Part shown: piece by piece, positions 7,719 to 15,910 of the stretch
How the letters are laid out: each line of letters starts with the position of its first letter
Position numbering within the stretch: position 1 is the first letter of the stretch
From: Pleionea sp041589565
Lineage (GTDB): Bacteria; Pseudomonadota; Gammaproteobacteria; Enterobacterales; Kangiellaceae
Length of the DNA stretch: 17,050 nucleotides
Reading direction: 5' to 3'
NCBI GenBank assembly: GCA_041589565.1
Contig: JBFHVL010000060.1
Span: 1-17,050, forward strand
Program-made: the position numbers and the translations under genes
Notes under the pieces: model-generated
Databases searched by the model: none
Seen by the model: the letters and a program-made list of their open reading frames with translations, nothing else
What the model was told of the DNA's origin: nothing

Positions 7719-8903
7719 CTATTTTTTTAAAAACTTTTCGGTGATTTTACTAACCAAGTTGGCAGCCAATACGTGTTTATGTTCTTTAGGTAGCGCAATA
7801 ACCTCTCCATCTTTACAATACAACGTCAAGGCGTTGTCATCCGAATCAAAACCGATGGAACGGTCACTGACATTATTGGCACATATCATATCCAGATTTT
7901 TGCGCTTCAATTTATCAGTGGCATATTTTTCGACTTGCTGAGTTTCCGCGGCAAAACCAATACATAGCGGCCGTTTATCGAGCGCTGCGACCTGGGCCAA
8001 AATATCTGGATTCTTGATCAGTTCCAGCGTCAGGCTCTCATTATTTTTTTTGATTTTTTGCTCAACAAATATTTTGGGTCGATAGTCAGCGACTGCAGCA
8101 CAGCTGACAAATACATCAACCGATTCAATCTGCTTCATAACCGCATCTAGCATGTCGCCCGCAGACCTAACACAATGGCACTCTACACCAATCGGAGGCG
8201 CTAAATTAACCGGACCACTTACCAAAGTTACCTTAGCCCCCATGCGCGCAGCAGCCTTGGCAATAGCATATCCCATTTTGCCCGAACTGTTATTGGACAG
8301 AAAGCGCACAGGATCGATTTGTTCTTGGGTAGGACCAGCGGTGATCAACCAATGCTGCCCTGCCAGCCGATCACTCGGAGGCTGCAATAGCTCATCAATT
8401 ATTTCGGGGACCTCGAGCATTCGACCAGGTCCAACTTCACCACAAGCCTGATCGCCTATACCGGGGCCAATAATTTGAACCTTACGCGACCTTAGAGTCA
8501 TCAAGTTTTGTTGCGTCGCGGCTGCCTGCCACATTTGTTGATTCATTGCAGGAGCGATGGCAATAGGCGCATTGGAAGCTAAGCAGAGAGTTGATAGTAA
8601 ATCGTTTGCAAATCCATGTGTGAGGCGTGCAATAAAATCAGCAGTAGCAGGCGCAATTACGATTTGATCGGCCCAACGCGCCAGCTCAATGTGTCCCATG
8701 GCCGCTTCTGCAGCCTCGTCGAAGGTATCTCGATGCACCGGATGCCCAGAAACTGCCTGAAAGGTCAGTGGAGTAACAAACTCAGTGGCTGCCTGAGTCA
8801 TAACCACACGAACATCATATCCAGCATCACGTAACCGTCGACACAGCTCGACACTTTTATACGCAGCGATACCGCCGGTAATCCCCAAAAGAATCTGTCT
8901 CAT
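7719..8903 (-). CDS. coaBC: Bifunctional phosphopantothenoylcysteine synthetase/decarboxylase
   Basis: Two consecutive steps of coenzyme A synthesis: CTP-dependent joining of cysteine to 4'-phosphopantothenate (CoaB, C-terminal) and FMN-dependent decarboxylation to 4'-phosphopantetheine (CoaC, N-terminal). Numbering from ATG 8903 (394 aa): the CoaC half has the flavin-binding GITGGIAAYK, catalytic His71 in MGHIELARWAD, PAMN at 118-121 and the active-site lid Cys154 in DQACGEVGPGRM. The CoaB half starts near 185 with LITAGPTQEQIDPVRFLSN and has the KIKK motif at 283-286. Length fits (E. coli 406). The frame opens one codon earlier at TTG 8906, but ATG is preferred; AAGGG lies only three bases upstream. 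It is the first gene of the coaBC-algC-slmA cluster and diverges from radC. A T8 run in the plus strand (A8 in mRNA) covers the KIKK region. Confidence 0.97.
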   Translation of the reverse strand: MRQILLGITGGIAAYKSVELCRRLRDAGYDVRVVMTQAATEFVTPLTFQAVSGHPVHRDTFDEAAEAAMGHIELARWADQIVIAPATADFIARLTHGFANDLLSTLCLASNAPIAIAPAMNQQMWQAAATQQNLMTLRSRKVQIIGPGIGDQACGEVGPGRMLEVPEIIDELLQPPSDRLAGQHWLITAGPTQEQIDPVRFLSNNSSGKMGYAIAKAAARMGAKVTLVSGPVNLAPPIGVECHCVRSAGDMLDAVMKQIESVDVFVSCAAVADYRPKIFVEQKIKKNNESLTLELIKNPDILAQVAALDKRPLCIGFAAETQQVEKYATDKLKRKNLDMICANNVSDRSIGFDSDDNALTLYCKDGEVIALPKEHKHVLAANLVSKITEKFLKK

Positions 8904-9253
8904 CAACCCTTAACTATCCAATTTGATAGACGACCAGCAATCAGAGTTTTGGCCAGAAAATCTACCCAGCCAGTTCGTCAAAATGCTCTCGTCTCACACA
9001 CAAATTATCATTATCAATGGAAACAATGGCTTCAAATTCCAGAAGTAGGCTCAATGTACTCAGAGTTTAAAGCTTCTGCCCAGTTAGCGAATGACCACTA
9101 ACATATTTAACCAGTATACCGTAGAAATCAAACATTTCCGACAAAGGATCGAGTAAATCACTTACGGAACTGATGAATAAAGCAGGATAATCTTAGCGCC
9201 GCACAGGATCCAGTGAAACCGATGAATATACGCAGACAGGGAGGAACAAAGAG
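8904..9253. other. 350-nt intergenic region between coaBC and radC
   Basis: This region should hold the divergent coaBC and radC promoters. I see a TTGACG (-35-like) on the minus strand at 8981 to 8976 without a good -10, and a tandem ATTATC hexamer at 9004-9015 (GATAATGATAAT on the minus strand) that partly resembles a Fur box but lacks the third inverted hexamer. Short frames at 9017 (17 codons) and 9091 (21 codons) lack ribosome binding sites and are not supported. No RNA gene is recognised. Confidence 0.6.
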
Positions 9254-9943
9254 GTGACCGAATCAAAGTCCGGAATAGTTTTTTGGCCAGAGCAGGAAAG
9301 GCCTCGCGAAAAGTTACTGCAAAAAGGCGCTGAAAGTCTGTCCGATGCTGAATTACTCGCTATTTTCTTGCGTACCGGCATAAAAGGAAAAAATGCCATT
9401 GAACTGGCACGCGAGCTGCTGCAAAAGGCCGGTGGACTCAGGGCGCTTCTGAATCAGTCAAAACAGGAACTCTGCCAACATAAGGGGATCGGTCTCGCCA
9501 AGTATGTACAGTTGCAGGCAGCGTTAGAAATGTCTCGCCGCTATCTGGAGCAGCAATTAAAACGCACCGATGCGCTGGAATCGCCTCAGGCCACACGTAG
9601 TTATCTTAGAGCCCGGTTAAGAGACTGTCGTAATGAGCAATTTGGCTGCATATTTCTCGATAATCGCCACAGAGTAATCGAATACGAAGACTTGTTTTAC
9701 GGCTCTATCAGCTCTGCCTCGGTACATCCACGCGTGGTGGTACAACGCGCCCTGCATCACAACGCAGCAGCCGTGATCGTGGCGCATAATCATCCATCAG
9801 GCATCTGTGAACCGAGCAATTCGGATATCGAAATCACCCGCACCTTAAAACAGGCGCTCGCTTTGATCGAGGTTCGTTTGCTTGATCACCTGATAGTTGG
9901 CGACAGTACCATCACCTCACTGGCAGAACAGGCCCTGATTTAA
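9254..9943 (+). CDS. radC: RadC family protein (JAMM/MPN+ domain)
   Basis: A conserved bacterial protein historically linked to DNA repair, though its actual activity is not settled. The 229-aa sequence has an N-terminal helix-hairpin-helix region (about 27-95, including DAELLAIFLRTGIKGKNA and HKGIGLAKY) and a C-terminal JAMM metalloprotease-like domain (about 105-229) with the metal motif His178-x-His180-PSG and Asp191 ten residues later. GTG 9254 is the start, with AGGGAGG nine bases upstream. Placement next to a divergent coaBC is the common gammaproteobacterial arrangement. Its TAA stop overlaps that of the convergent downstream gene. Confidence 0.97.
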   Translation: MTESKSGIVFWPEQERPREKLLQKGAESLSDAELLAIFLRTGIKGKNAIELARELLQKAGGLRALLNQSKQELCQHKGIGLAKYVQLQAALEMSRRYLEQQLKRTDALESPQATRSYLRARLRDCRNEQFGCIFLDNRHRVIEYEDLFYGSISSASVHPRVVVQRALHHNAAAVIVAHNHPSGICEPSNSDIEITRTLKQALALIEVRLLDHLIVGDSTITSLAEQALI

Positions 9944-11040
9944 TGAGAATGCTCCGACTCTTCAATTATGAACTGGAAGGTTAGGTTAAAACCATAATCG
10001 TGGAACCAGCCTTCCTGATTTTGCCAACGAACAAAAGGGCCCACCTCAAAGTACATCCAGTCACGCCAGAATTGCTGCCGATAGCTGACCGAAAACTGGC
10101 TTAAGGTCCAATCTTCTCGTGGTTTAGTCTGATATTGTGATGACCAGTTCCAACGAATTGCTGAACGCTCGCTAAAAGGATGAATGATGGAACTGCCCAA
10201 TTGATAAGAGGTACCAACGTCATGAAGCAAGTATTCTTGCCAAAGCATTCTAAATCGCTGTTGAAAAAAAACCTCTTCGTTTAACATCGTTTCGTAATCG
10301 GCAATTGTCTCGTTTTCCCAGCCATCTCGCTGATACCAGCGTAATCGCTGCGACACGCGGAATAATGATTCATCATTGAGCGGCCAGACTTTTCGCAAAC
10401 GACCGCCCAAATAAGCTGAACGTCGACTGAAACGATAGCCTAATTTTACGCGTTGGCTGTAATCTTCAGACACTTTCTTTAAATATTGCAGCCCTAAATT
10501 AGGATTATCGTCAGATTCACGAATTGAGTCGGTAATAGACTCTTTGGCAGGAGACTCGTCAGTTTCATCATTACCGTCAAATGTTAAGCTGACGCGCTCG
10601 GAAAAATTGGGAAGTTTAACACTCGCTTTAACTCGTGTTTTGTGTTCTTCAGGATGAGACTCGATCCAGGTAAAGTACTGTCTTAAATCCAGTCGTACAT
10701 CCACATCTTCTTTCGGATAATCAGGATCGGCGAAGAAGGAATCAACCCATTCGGCGGTTTCAGTAATTCCAAAGGCTATACCCTGTCGTATATCATCCGC
10801 CGTTTCAGCCACTGCATTCACTGTCGCACCCGACTTTGCTACAACCGAAGTTTTAGCATTTTCCAACGCCTTATTGTTACGCTGAGTCACTGAATTATCG
10901 ACTTTATTCTCCACGTGCTTTTTTGATTCAGAAGGTATCTCTGTAGCAAGAATAGAACAAGGCACCGATAACAAGACCACCATCAATCCACAAGCGCGAA
11001 CTGAGTGAGTCCTGAAAAATTCTCGATTAAGCAGCAGCAA
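9940..11040 (-). CDS. Exported beta-rich protein, possible outer-membrane protein, function unknown
   Basis: I do not recognise this 366-aa protein. Residues 1-32 look like a Sec signal peptide: basic start (NREFFRTHSVR), hydrophobic core GLMVVLLSVPCSILA, likely cleavage after Ala32. Residues 33-105 are polar and low in complexity, a probable linker or helix. From about 112 onward the sequence alternates polar and hydrophobic residues with many Trp/Tyr/Phe/Arg (for example VDVRLDLRQYFTWIE, RVKLGYRFSRRSAYLGGRL, IRWNWSSQYQT, MYFEVGPFVRW), as in outer-membrane beta-strands. It ends ESEHSH, without the usual terminal aromatic residue. TTG 11040, with GAGG four bases upstream, is needed to give the signal peptide its basic N-terminus; ATG 10983 is the alternative. 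It is downstream of the arg operon and overlaps the radC stop by four bases. Confidence 0.8.
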   Translation of the reverse strand: MLLLNREFFRTHSVRACGLMVVLLSVPCSILATEIPSESKKHVENKVDNSVTQRNNKALENAKTSVVAKSGATVNAVAETADDIRQGIAFGITETAEWVDSFFADPDYPKEDVDVRLDLRQYFTWIESHPEEHKTRVKASVKLPNFSERVSLTFDGNDETDESPAKESITDSIRESDDNPNLGLQYLKKVSEDYSQRVKLGYRFSRRSAYLGGRLRKVWPLNDESLFRVSQRLRWYQRDGWENETIADYETMLNEEVFFQQRFRMLWQEYLLHDVGTSYQLGSSIIHPFSERSAIRWNWSSQYQTKPREDWTLSQFSVSYRQQFWRDWMYFEVGPFVRWQNQEGWFHDYGFNLTFQFIIEESEHSH

Positions 11041-11116
11041 AAGACCTCACTAAAATGTTCATATCCTTAACAGGACAACCACAAATGACCGATACCGACT
11101 ATTAATGTATCGTCAA

Positions 11117-11145
11117 TTTATGGTTTATAAAAGTGCTACTGCCAA
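11117..11145 (-). promoter_or_regulatory. Candidate promoter for the envelope protein gene
   Basis: On the minus strand TTGGCA (11145 to 11140; five of six -35 matches) is followed after 17 bp by CATAAA (11122 to 11117; four of six -10 matches). A second -35-like TTGACG is at 11116 to 11111. The predicted leader is about 70 nt. The 114-bp gap after argH(A) shows no clear intrinsic terminator, so read-through from the arg operon is also possible. Confidence 0.35.
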
Positions 11146-11154
11146 GTTTGAGAG

Positions 11155-12960
11155 CTAGAGCTCATAAATCATGGCAACTTCATCGCAGTTTTCCTTGCGT
11201 GGGCAAAATTGACAATCTTTTAGCACTTTTTTGGGTAACTGCTCTATGGTTGAAGGTTCAAAATCACATGAAGCGAAGAACTGCGGTTGCCTTGTAAGTA
11301 CAAATGCCGTTTCCAAGTTCATTTCTTTGGATGCCGCCAAAAGTGCGTGCACAATTCGCTTACCTAATCCTTTACCATGATGCTCCGGCAACACGCCAAG
11401 TGATCGAATTTCTACCAGCGCCTCATCGTAAATATGCAATGCGCCACAAGCAACAATGTCATCATTCTGGTTTTTAATTAGTTTAAAACTGGGCAATTGG
11501 TTGATAATGTCTTCGCGACTTCGCGGTAAATTTTCACCTTGCTGACTCCAGTATTTCACTAGATGATAGATTCCCTCAACATCATTTAAGCTGGCCGACA
11601 CCATACGATACTCCAGCAATGCTCGGGCTGTTAAAGCGTGATTACCAACGCCTCCTTTTACCAGACGTCGAGCAATCGCTCGTTCATTATCAAGCCACTG
11701 GTACACATCAGCCTCGATATTCGAATTTATTGCCTGAAATGCTGTCAATGGTAATTGATGCAGATAATAGTTTTGTTGCTCTGCCAGTAATACCAACTTA
11801 CCCGTTTGGTCATGAGCGTCACGAAATGGAACGCCCAAATGTACCAGGTAATCAGCCAGCTCGGTTGCGTTGGAAAAACTATTATCCACCGCCTGTCGCA
11901 TTGCTTGTTTATTCACGGTTAATGAAATAATTACCTGGTAAAACATGGTAAGACAGTCAAGCCATGACTTTATGGACTGAAATAAAACCGACTTGTCCTG
12001 TTGTAGATCTTTGTTGTATCCCAAAGGTAGGCTTTTTACCGCCATCATCATTTGTGACAAAAGCGCGTAGCCTTCTGCACTTTTGCCACGAATCAGCTCC
12101 AGAGCATCAGGATTTTTCTTTTGCGGCATCAGTGACGATCCAGAAGTAACGCTATCATCGAGACTGATAAATGACGCTTCCTGTGTATTAAAGAAAATTA
12201 AATCTTCTGCGATCCGAGATAGATGCAAAAGCGAGTTACTGCTGCAATAAAGCAGATCCAGTACAAAATCGCGATCCGAAACCGTATCCAATGCATTGTG
12301 CGTCGCCTGCGCAAACCCGAGGTGCACCGCCAGCTGATCGCGATCGATTTCAAATGCCGTCCCTGCAATAGCCGAAGCGCCTAGAGGACACTCATTGGCA
12401 ATATCAGCCATGGCATCTAACCGTCTTACATCTCGTAACAACATTTGCGCGGCCGCGTTCAGCCAAAAACCAAAAGTAATCGGTTGAGCGCGTTGCAAAT
12501 GGGTATAAGATGGCATAACCGCATCGGCAAACTGCACTGACTTTTCGTTAAGCAGCAAGATGTTTTTTTTCAGTTCTTTTTTTATTTTTTTAACCTGCCG
12601 CTTGCACCAGAGCTTTACGTCAGTCAATACCTGATCGTTGCGGCTGCGTCCGGTATGGAGCTTTTTACCCAGACTGCCAACCCGTGCAACTAAAGCCTGT
12701 TCAACCCAGCTATGAATATCTTCCGCTTTGGAGCTTAAGATAGTCTCGGGAGTATTTTTCACTTCTTGCAAAATATCATTGAGCGCTTTCTTTAATTGCA
12801 AGACCTCAAAGTCATTTAACACACCTGCTGAATGAAGAGCATCGGCCCACGCCAATGATCCCTGTATGTCTTGTTCCACCAATTGATAATCTACGGGCAA
12901 GGAATCGTTAAATGCTTTGAACAACTCACTGGCCTGCGACTGGAATCGTCCGCCCCACAT
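11155..12960 (-). CDS. argHA: Argininosuccinate lyase fused to N-acetylglutamate synthase domain, ArgH(A)
   Basis: Residues 1 to about 455 form argininosuccinate lyase, which splits argininosuccinate into arginine and fumarate in the last step of the pathway. They include MWGGRF at the start, LHTGRSRNDQ (101-110), catalytic His154 in SYTHLQRAQP and the mobile signature loop GSSLMPQKKNP (274-284) with the catalytic serine. Residues about 456-601 are a GNAT acetyltransferase, with the acetyl-CoA pyrophosphate loop PEHHGKGLGKRIV (525-537) and a Cys-rich tail (CQFCPRKENC, 583-592). This fusion is known in Vibrio, Moritella and Alteromonas relatives, where the C-terminal part supplies N-acetylglutamate for the first step. 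At 601 aa it is about 145 longer than a plain lyase. ATG at 12960 overlaps the argG stop by one base, with GGGAGGA eight bases upstream. Three long A-runs cover codons about 123-133. Confidence 0.96.
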   Translation of the reverse strand: MWGGRFQSQASELFKAFNDSLPVDYQLVEQDIQGSLAWADALHSAGVLNDFEVLQLKKALNDILQEVKNTPETILSSKAEDIHSWVEQALVARVGSLGKKLHTGRSRNDQVLTDVKLWCKRQVKKIKKELKKNILLLNEKSVQFADAVMPSYTHLQRAQPITFGFWLNAAAQMLLRDVRRLDAMADIANECPLGASAIAGTAFEIDRDQLAVHLGFAQATHNALDTVSDRDFVLDLLYCSSNSLLHLSRIAEDLIFFNTQEASFISLDDSVTSGSSLMPQKKNPDALELIRGKSAEGYALLSQMMMAVKSLPLGYNKDLQQDKSVLFQSIKSWLDCLTMFYQVIISLTVNKQAMRQAVDNSFSNATELADYLVHLGVPFRDAHDQTGKLVLLAEQQNYYLHQLPLTAFQAINSNIEADVYQWLDNERAIARRLVKGGVGNHALTARALLEYRMVSASLNDVEGIYHLVKYWSQQGENLPRSREDIINQLPSFKLIKNQNDDIVACGALHIYDEALVEIRSLGVLPEHHGKGLGKRIVHALLAASKEMNLETAFVLTRQPQFFASCDFEPSTIEQLPKKVLKDCQFCPRKENCDEVAMIYEL

Positions 12961-14189
12961 TAATTGAGTCCTCCCTGCGCTTTTAGCGCCTGAATTCGGT
13001 TGCTCAATGAGAAGAGTCGAATAAACCCTTCGGCATGAGACTGATCGTAAACTTGATCACTGCTAAAGGTAGCAAAATGTTCAGAGTACAAACTGTTACT
13101 CGATTGCTTCTGAATAACTTGTGCTTGTCCTTTATATAATTGCACTACTACGCTGCCAGAAAGCTGTTCTGCCAGTTGATTACAAGCTGCCAAGATACTT
13201 TGGCTCATTTGAGTAAACCATTTACCGTCGTATACCAATTTTGCAAATTCCAGTCCCAGTTTTTGACGAAAGTGCAAGGCATCTCGGTCATACACCAGTT
13301 GTTCCAGTGCTGTAATCGCTTTAAGCATTACCGTACCGCCGGGTGTTTCGTAACATCCACGAGACTTCATTCCGACCAGCCGATTTTCGACAATATCAAT
13401 TCGACCTACTCCATGCTTGGCGGCAATAGCATTAAGCGTTTGTAAACAATCGAGCGGTGACATTACTTGCTCATTGATGGATACGATTTCACCGGCTTGA
13501 ATATTTATCAGCACCTGCTCCGGCTCATCGGGTGCCTCGCCGATAGATTTGGTCAAGGTCCAAACCTTTTCGCTGGGTGCATTCCAAGGGTCTTCCAGCT
13601 CGCCACCTTCGTGAGAAATATGCCAGGCGTTCGCGTCTCGACTATAGATTTTTTCAGCGCTGGCACTGCAGGGAATATTTCTTTCTGCCAGATAGTCCAG
13701 ACAATCTTCTCGCGATTTCAAATCCCATATCCGCCACGGAGCAATAACCGTCAATTGCGGTGCAAAAGTGGCGAACACCGATTCAAATCTCACCTGATCA
13801 TTTCCTTTGCCGGTACAACCATGGCACAAAGCATCGGCGCCAATAGACAGCGCATAATCCACCTGAGCTTTGGCGATGATTGGACGCGCTAATGAGGTAC
13901 CGAGCAAATAGCCATCTTCGTACACGGCGCCTGTTTTGAGTGCCGGATAAATAAACTCACCAACAAATGCATCTTTTAAATCGGCCACGACACAATCCGT
14001 AGCCCCCGAAGCCAAAGCCTTTTGTTCGGTGCCTTCGAGTTCTTCCACTCCTTGTCCTACATCGGCCACAAAGGCATAAACTTCACATTGATAATTTTCG
14101 ATAAGCCACGGAATAATGGTTGAGGTATCCAGCCCACCAGAATAGGCTAAAACGACTTTTTGAACTGTAGTTTGCTGACTCTGTTTCAC
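12960..14189 (-). CDS. argG: Argininosuccinate synthase
   Basis: Joins citrulline and aspartate with ATP to form argininosuccinate, the sixth arginine step from ornithine's precursor line. The 409-aa length is typical of the short-type enzyme. The ATP pyrophosphatase P-loop SGGLDTS is at residues 17-23 and the conserved GCTGKGNDQVRFE at 124-136; the family regions GTSLARP (97-103) and YSRDANAWHISHEGGELEDP are also present. The start is GTG 14189, which overlaps the argF TGA in a GTGA (14186-14189), with AGGGGA seven bases upstream, pointing to coupled translation. Its stop shares one base with the argH(A) start. Confidence 0.97.
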   Translation of the reverse strand: MKQSQQTTVQKVVLAYSGGLDTSTIIPWLIENYQCEVYAFVADVGQGVEELEGTEQKALASGATDCVVADLKDAFVGEFIYPALKTGAVYEDGYLLGTSLARPIIAKAQVDYALSIGADALCHGCTGKGNDQVRFESVFATFAPQLTVIAPWRIWDLKSREDCLDYLAERNIPCSASAEKIYSRDANAWHISHEGGELEDPWNAPSEKVWTLTKSIGEAPDEPEQVLINIQAGEIVSINEQVMSPLDCLQTLNAIAAKHGVGRIDIVENRLVGMKSRGCYETPGGTVMLKAITALEQLVYDRDALHFRQKLGLEFAKLVYDGKWFTQMSQSILAACNQLAEQLSGSVVVQLYKGQAQVIQKQSSNSLYSEHFATFSSDQVYDQSHAEGFIRLFSLSNRIQALKAQGGLN

Positions 14190-15094
14190 AATGTTGTCCC
14201 CTGAAAAATAAAGTGCAATAAGGCCTGCTGTGCGGTCATTCGGTTGGCCGCCTGTTGATAAATAATGGAAGCTTGTGAATCACATACTTCGTCGGTTGCT
14301 TCTTCACCTCGATGCACCGGCTGGCAGTGCATAAACCACTTCGCCTGCCATCGTTGCATCAATGCGGCATTAACCTGATACGGCCAATAGGCTTGCTTCC
14401 AGTTGCCACTTTTTTGAGACTCTCCCATCGAGCGCCAAACATCGGTGTAGATCACATCGCAATGCTCAACACTATTGAGCTCGCTGCTCCATTGAACTTT
14501 ACCGTCAGAAACTGATTTAACCGTTTGCCAGTAATCTGCACTCAACTGTGCCGATTCGGGCGTGCACAAAGACAGTTTGAAGCCAAGCTTTAGCGCAATA
14601 TCCACCAGCGAGCGCGCCACATTATTGCCATCACCTACATAGGCCATATGCCATTGGCTAAAGTTCGGATTGATTTGATATAGGGTCAACACATCGGCCA
14701 ATGCTTGACAGGGATGGTGCTGCTCGCACAGGGCATTAATCACCGGTACCGACGAACATTCGTTTAGCTCAATCAATGTCTGATGAGCATCAACGCGTGC
14801 TATCACGCCCTGATACCATTGCTGCAGATTGTTCGCTAGATCCTGAATCGACTCTCGTTCACCGATCTTGTGCTGTTGCAAATCATAGAAATGTACCTGA
14901 CCGCCCATTTTTTCAATGCCTACGGAAAAGCTGGCGCGAGTCCGTAAACTCGGTTTTTCAAACAACATGGCAAAATGTAGACCTTGCAAGCTATTCGTAA
15001 ACTGCTGTGGCTGTTGTTTAATCTGCTCAGCTATCTGCATCAAACTCAGAATCTGTTGCCTGGACAAATCGTTGATAGTTAAAAAGCTCTGCAT
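14186..15094 (-). CDS. argF: Ornithine carbamoyltransferase
   Basis: Forms citrulline from ornithine and carbamoyl phosphate. The 302-aa product carries the carbamoyl-phosphate motif SLRTR (49-53), HPCQ (127-130), the ornithine-loop DVWRSMGE (218-225) and the C-terminal HCQPVHRGEE (256-265). The last is normally HCLPxHRGEE; here the Leu is Gln258. The SMG loop argues for ornithine rather than acetylornithine as substrate. ATG 15094 has AAGGAGGGAG immediately upstream, nine bases after the argB stop. It is the anabolic enzyme by context, third in the arg operon. A catabolic or acetyl-/succinyl-ornithine variant is unlikely but the Gln change leaves slight doubt about kinetics. Confidence 0.95.
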   Translation of the reverse strand: MQSFLTINDLSRQQILSLMQIAEQIKQQPQQFTNSLQGLHFAMLFEKPSLRTRASFSVGIEKMGGQVHFYDLQQHKIGERESIQDLANNLQQWYQGVIARVDAHQTLIELNECSSVPVINALCEQHHPCQALADVLTLYQINPNFSQWHMAYVGDGNNVARSLVDIALKLGFKLSLCTPESAQLSADYWQTVKSVSDGKVQWSSELNSVEHCDVIYTDVWRSMGESQKSGNWKQAYWPYQVNAALMQRWQAKWFMHCQPVHRGEEATDEVCDSQASIIYQQAANRMTAQQALLHFIFQGTTL

Positions 15095-15103
15095 ACTCCC
15101 TCC

Positions 15104-15910
15104 TTAAGCCATCGCCGACTGCAAGCAGATTTCGGTGCAAGGTAATTCGCCACTTAACCGCTCGGGTAACTGCTCGGGTTTAGCCCCCGAAGTGATGACT
15201 ACTCGATGGAGCGACTTCCATGACAATTGCGCCAAAGCTTCCAGCTTGGTAATCATGCCAGCCGATACCGCAGGGTTGTCGATCAGTTGCTTCAGATCCT
15301 TGTGCGAAATTTTCTCGATCACTTGTCCGGAAGGATCAATCACGCCGTCTACATCGGAGAGCAACACCAGCTCACTGGCTTGCAGACCATCACACAAGGC
15401 ACTGGCAATATCATCCGCGTTGGCATTAAGACACTCGCCGTCTTCTGAAATTGCCAGACTGTGAAAAATGGGAAGAAATTTTTGGCTCAACAGCCGTTTC
15501 ACCAACGATGGATCACCCGGGCTAACAGCAGCGACGCGCCCCAATAGCTCATGCTGTGAATGCAGCTCACAGGTTAAGGTTTTTCCGGTTGAAGGCGTCA
15601 GACCAATAGGATTCAAGCCAATGGCTTTGGCGGCGGCCACGACCTGAGTATGAGCATAACCTGCAAGCGCCCCCGTGATCACTGGCAATTGCTCAGGAGG
15701 AGTGACTCGCAGTCCGCGATGCTTGGTTACCGGAAGCTGCCAAACTTCACTCCACTCGTCGCAATAAACACCTCCACCGTGTACCAGAACCAAAGACTTC
15801 GCAGATACCTGTTGCCACTTAGCCAACTGCACCATCACTTGCTGCAATAACTGGGGCTGACTGATGATTTTTCCCGACAGTTTTACGACCGCCAAACTTG
15901 GTTGATTCAT
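15104..15910 (-). CDS. argB: Acetylglutamate kinase (E. coli-type)
   Basis: Phosphorylates N-acetyl-L-glutamate, the second step of arginine synthesis; amino acid kinase family, cytoplasmic. The 268-aa product aligns by eye with E. coli ArgB (258 aa): KLSG at 10-13 (usually KLGG; the first Gly is Ser12), HGGG at 44-47, GLRVTP with Arg68, the LNANADD stretch with Asn162 and Asp166, LLSDVDG, and GMITK with Lys222. It lacks the long N-terminal helix seen in arginine-inhibited hexameric kinases, so feedback control may be through the acetyltransferase domain instead. ATG 15910 overlaps the argC stop in ATGA, with GGAGGT six bases upstream inside argC. Confidence 0.95.
   Translation of the reverse strand: MNQPSLAVVKLSGKIISQPQLLQQVMVQLAKWQQVSAKSLVLVHGGGVYCDEWSEVWQLPVTKHRGLRVTPPEQLPVITGALAGYAHTQVVAAAKAIGLNPIGLTPSTGKTLTCELHSQHELLGRVAAVSPGDPSLVKRLLSQKFLPIFHSLAISEDGECLNANADDIASALCDGLQASELVLLSDVDGVIDPSGQVIEKISHKDLKQLIDNPAVSAGMITKLEALAQLSWKSLHRVVITSGAKPEQLPERLSGELPCTEICLQSAMA

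Noticed and set aside
7699..7727. AGCAATATTGCT followed by a T-run on the plus strand, terminator-like
   Set aside because: No plus-strand gene ends here; the T-run is the antisense of the lysine codons and stop at the end of coaBC, and on the minus strand no U-run follows the short palindrome.
9004..9015. Tandem ATTATC hexamers resembling half of a Fur box
   Set aside because: Only two direct hexamers match; the third inverted hexamer is absent, and neither coaBC nor radC is a usual Fur target.
9091..9156. 21-codon open frame (MTTNIFNQYT...) upstream of radC
   Set aside because: No Shine-Dalgarno, very short, no sign of a leader-peptide function.
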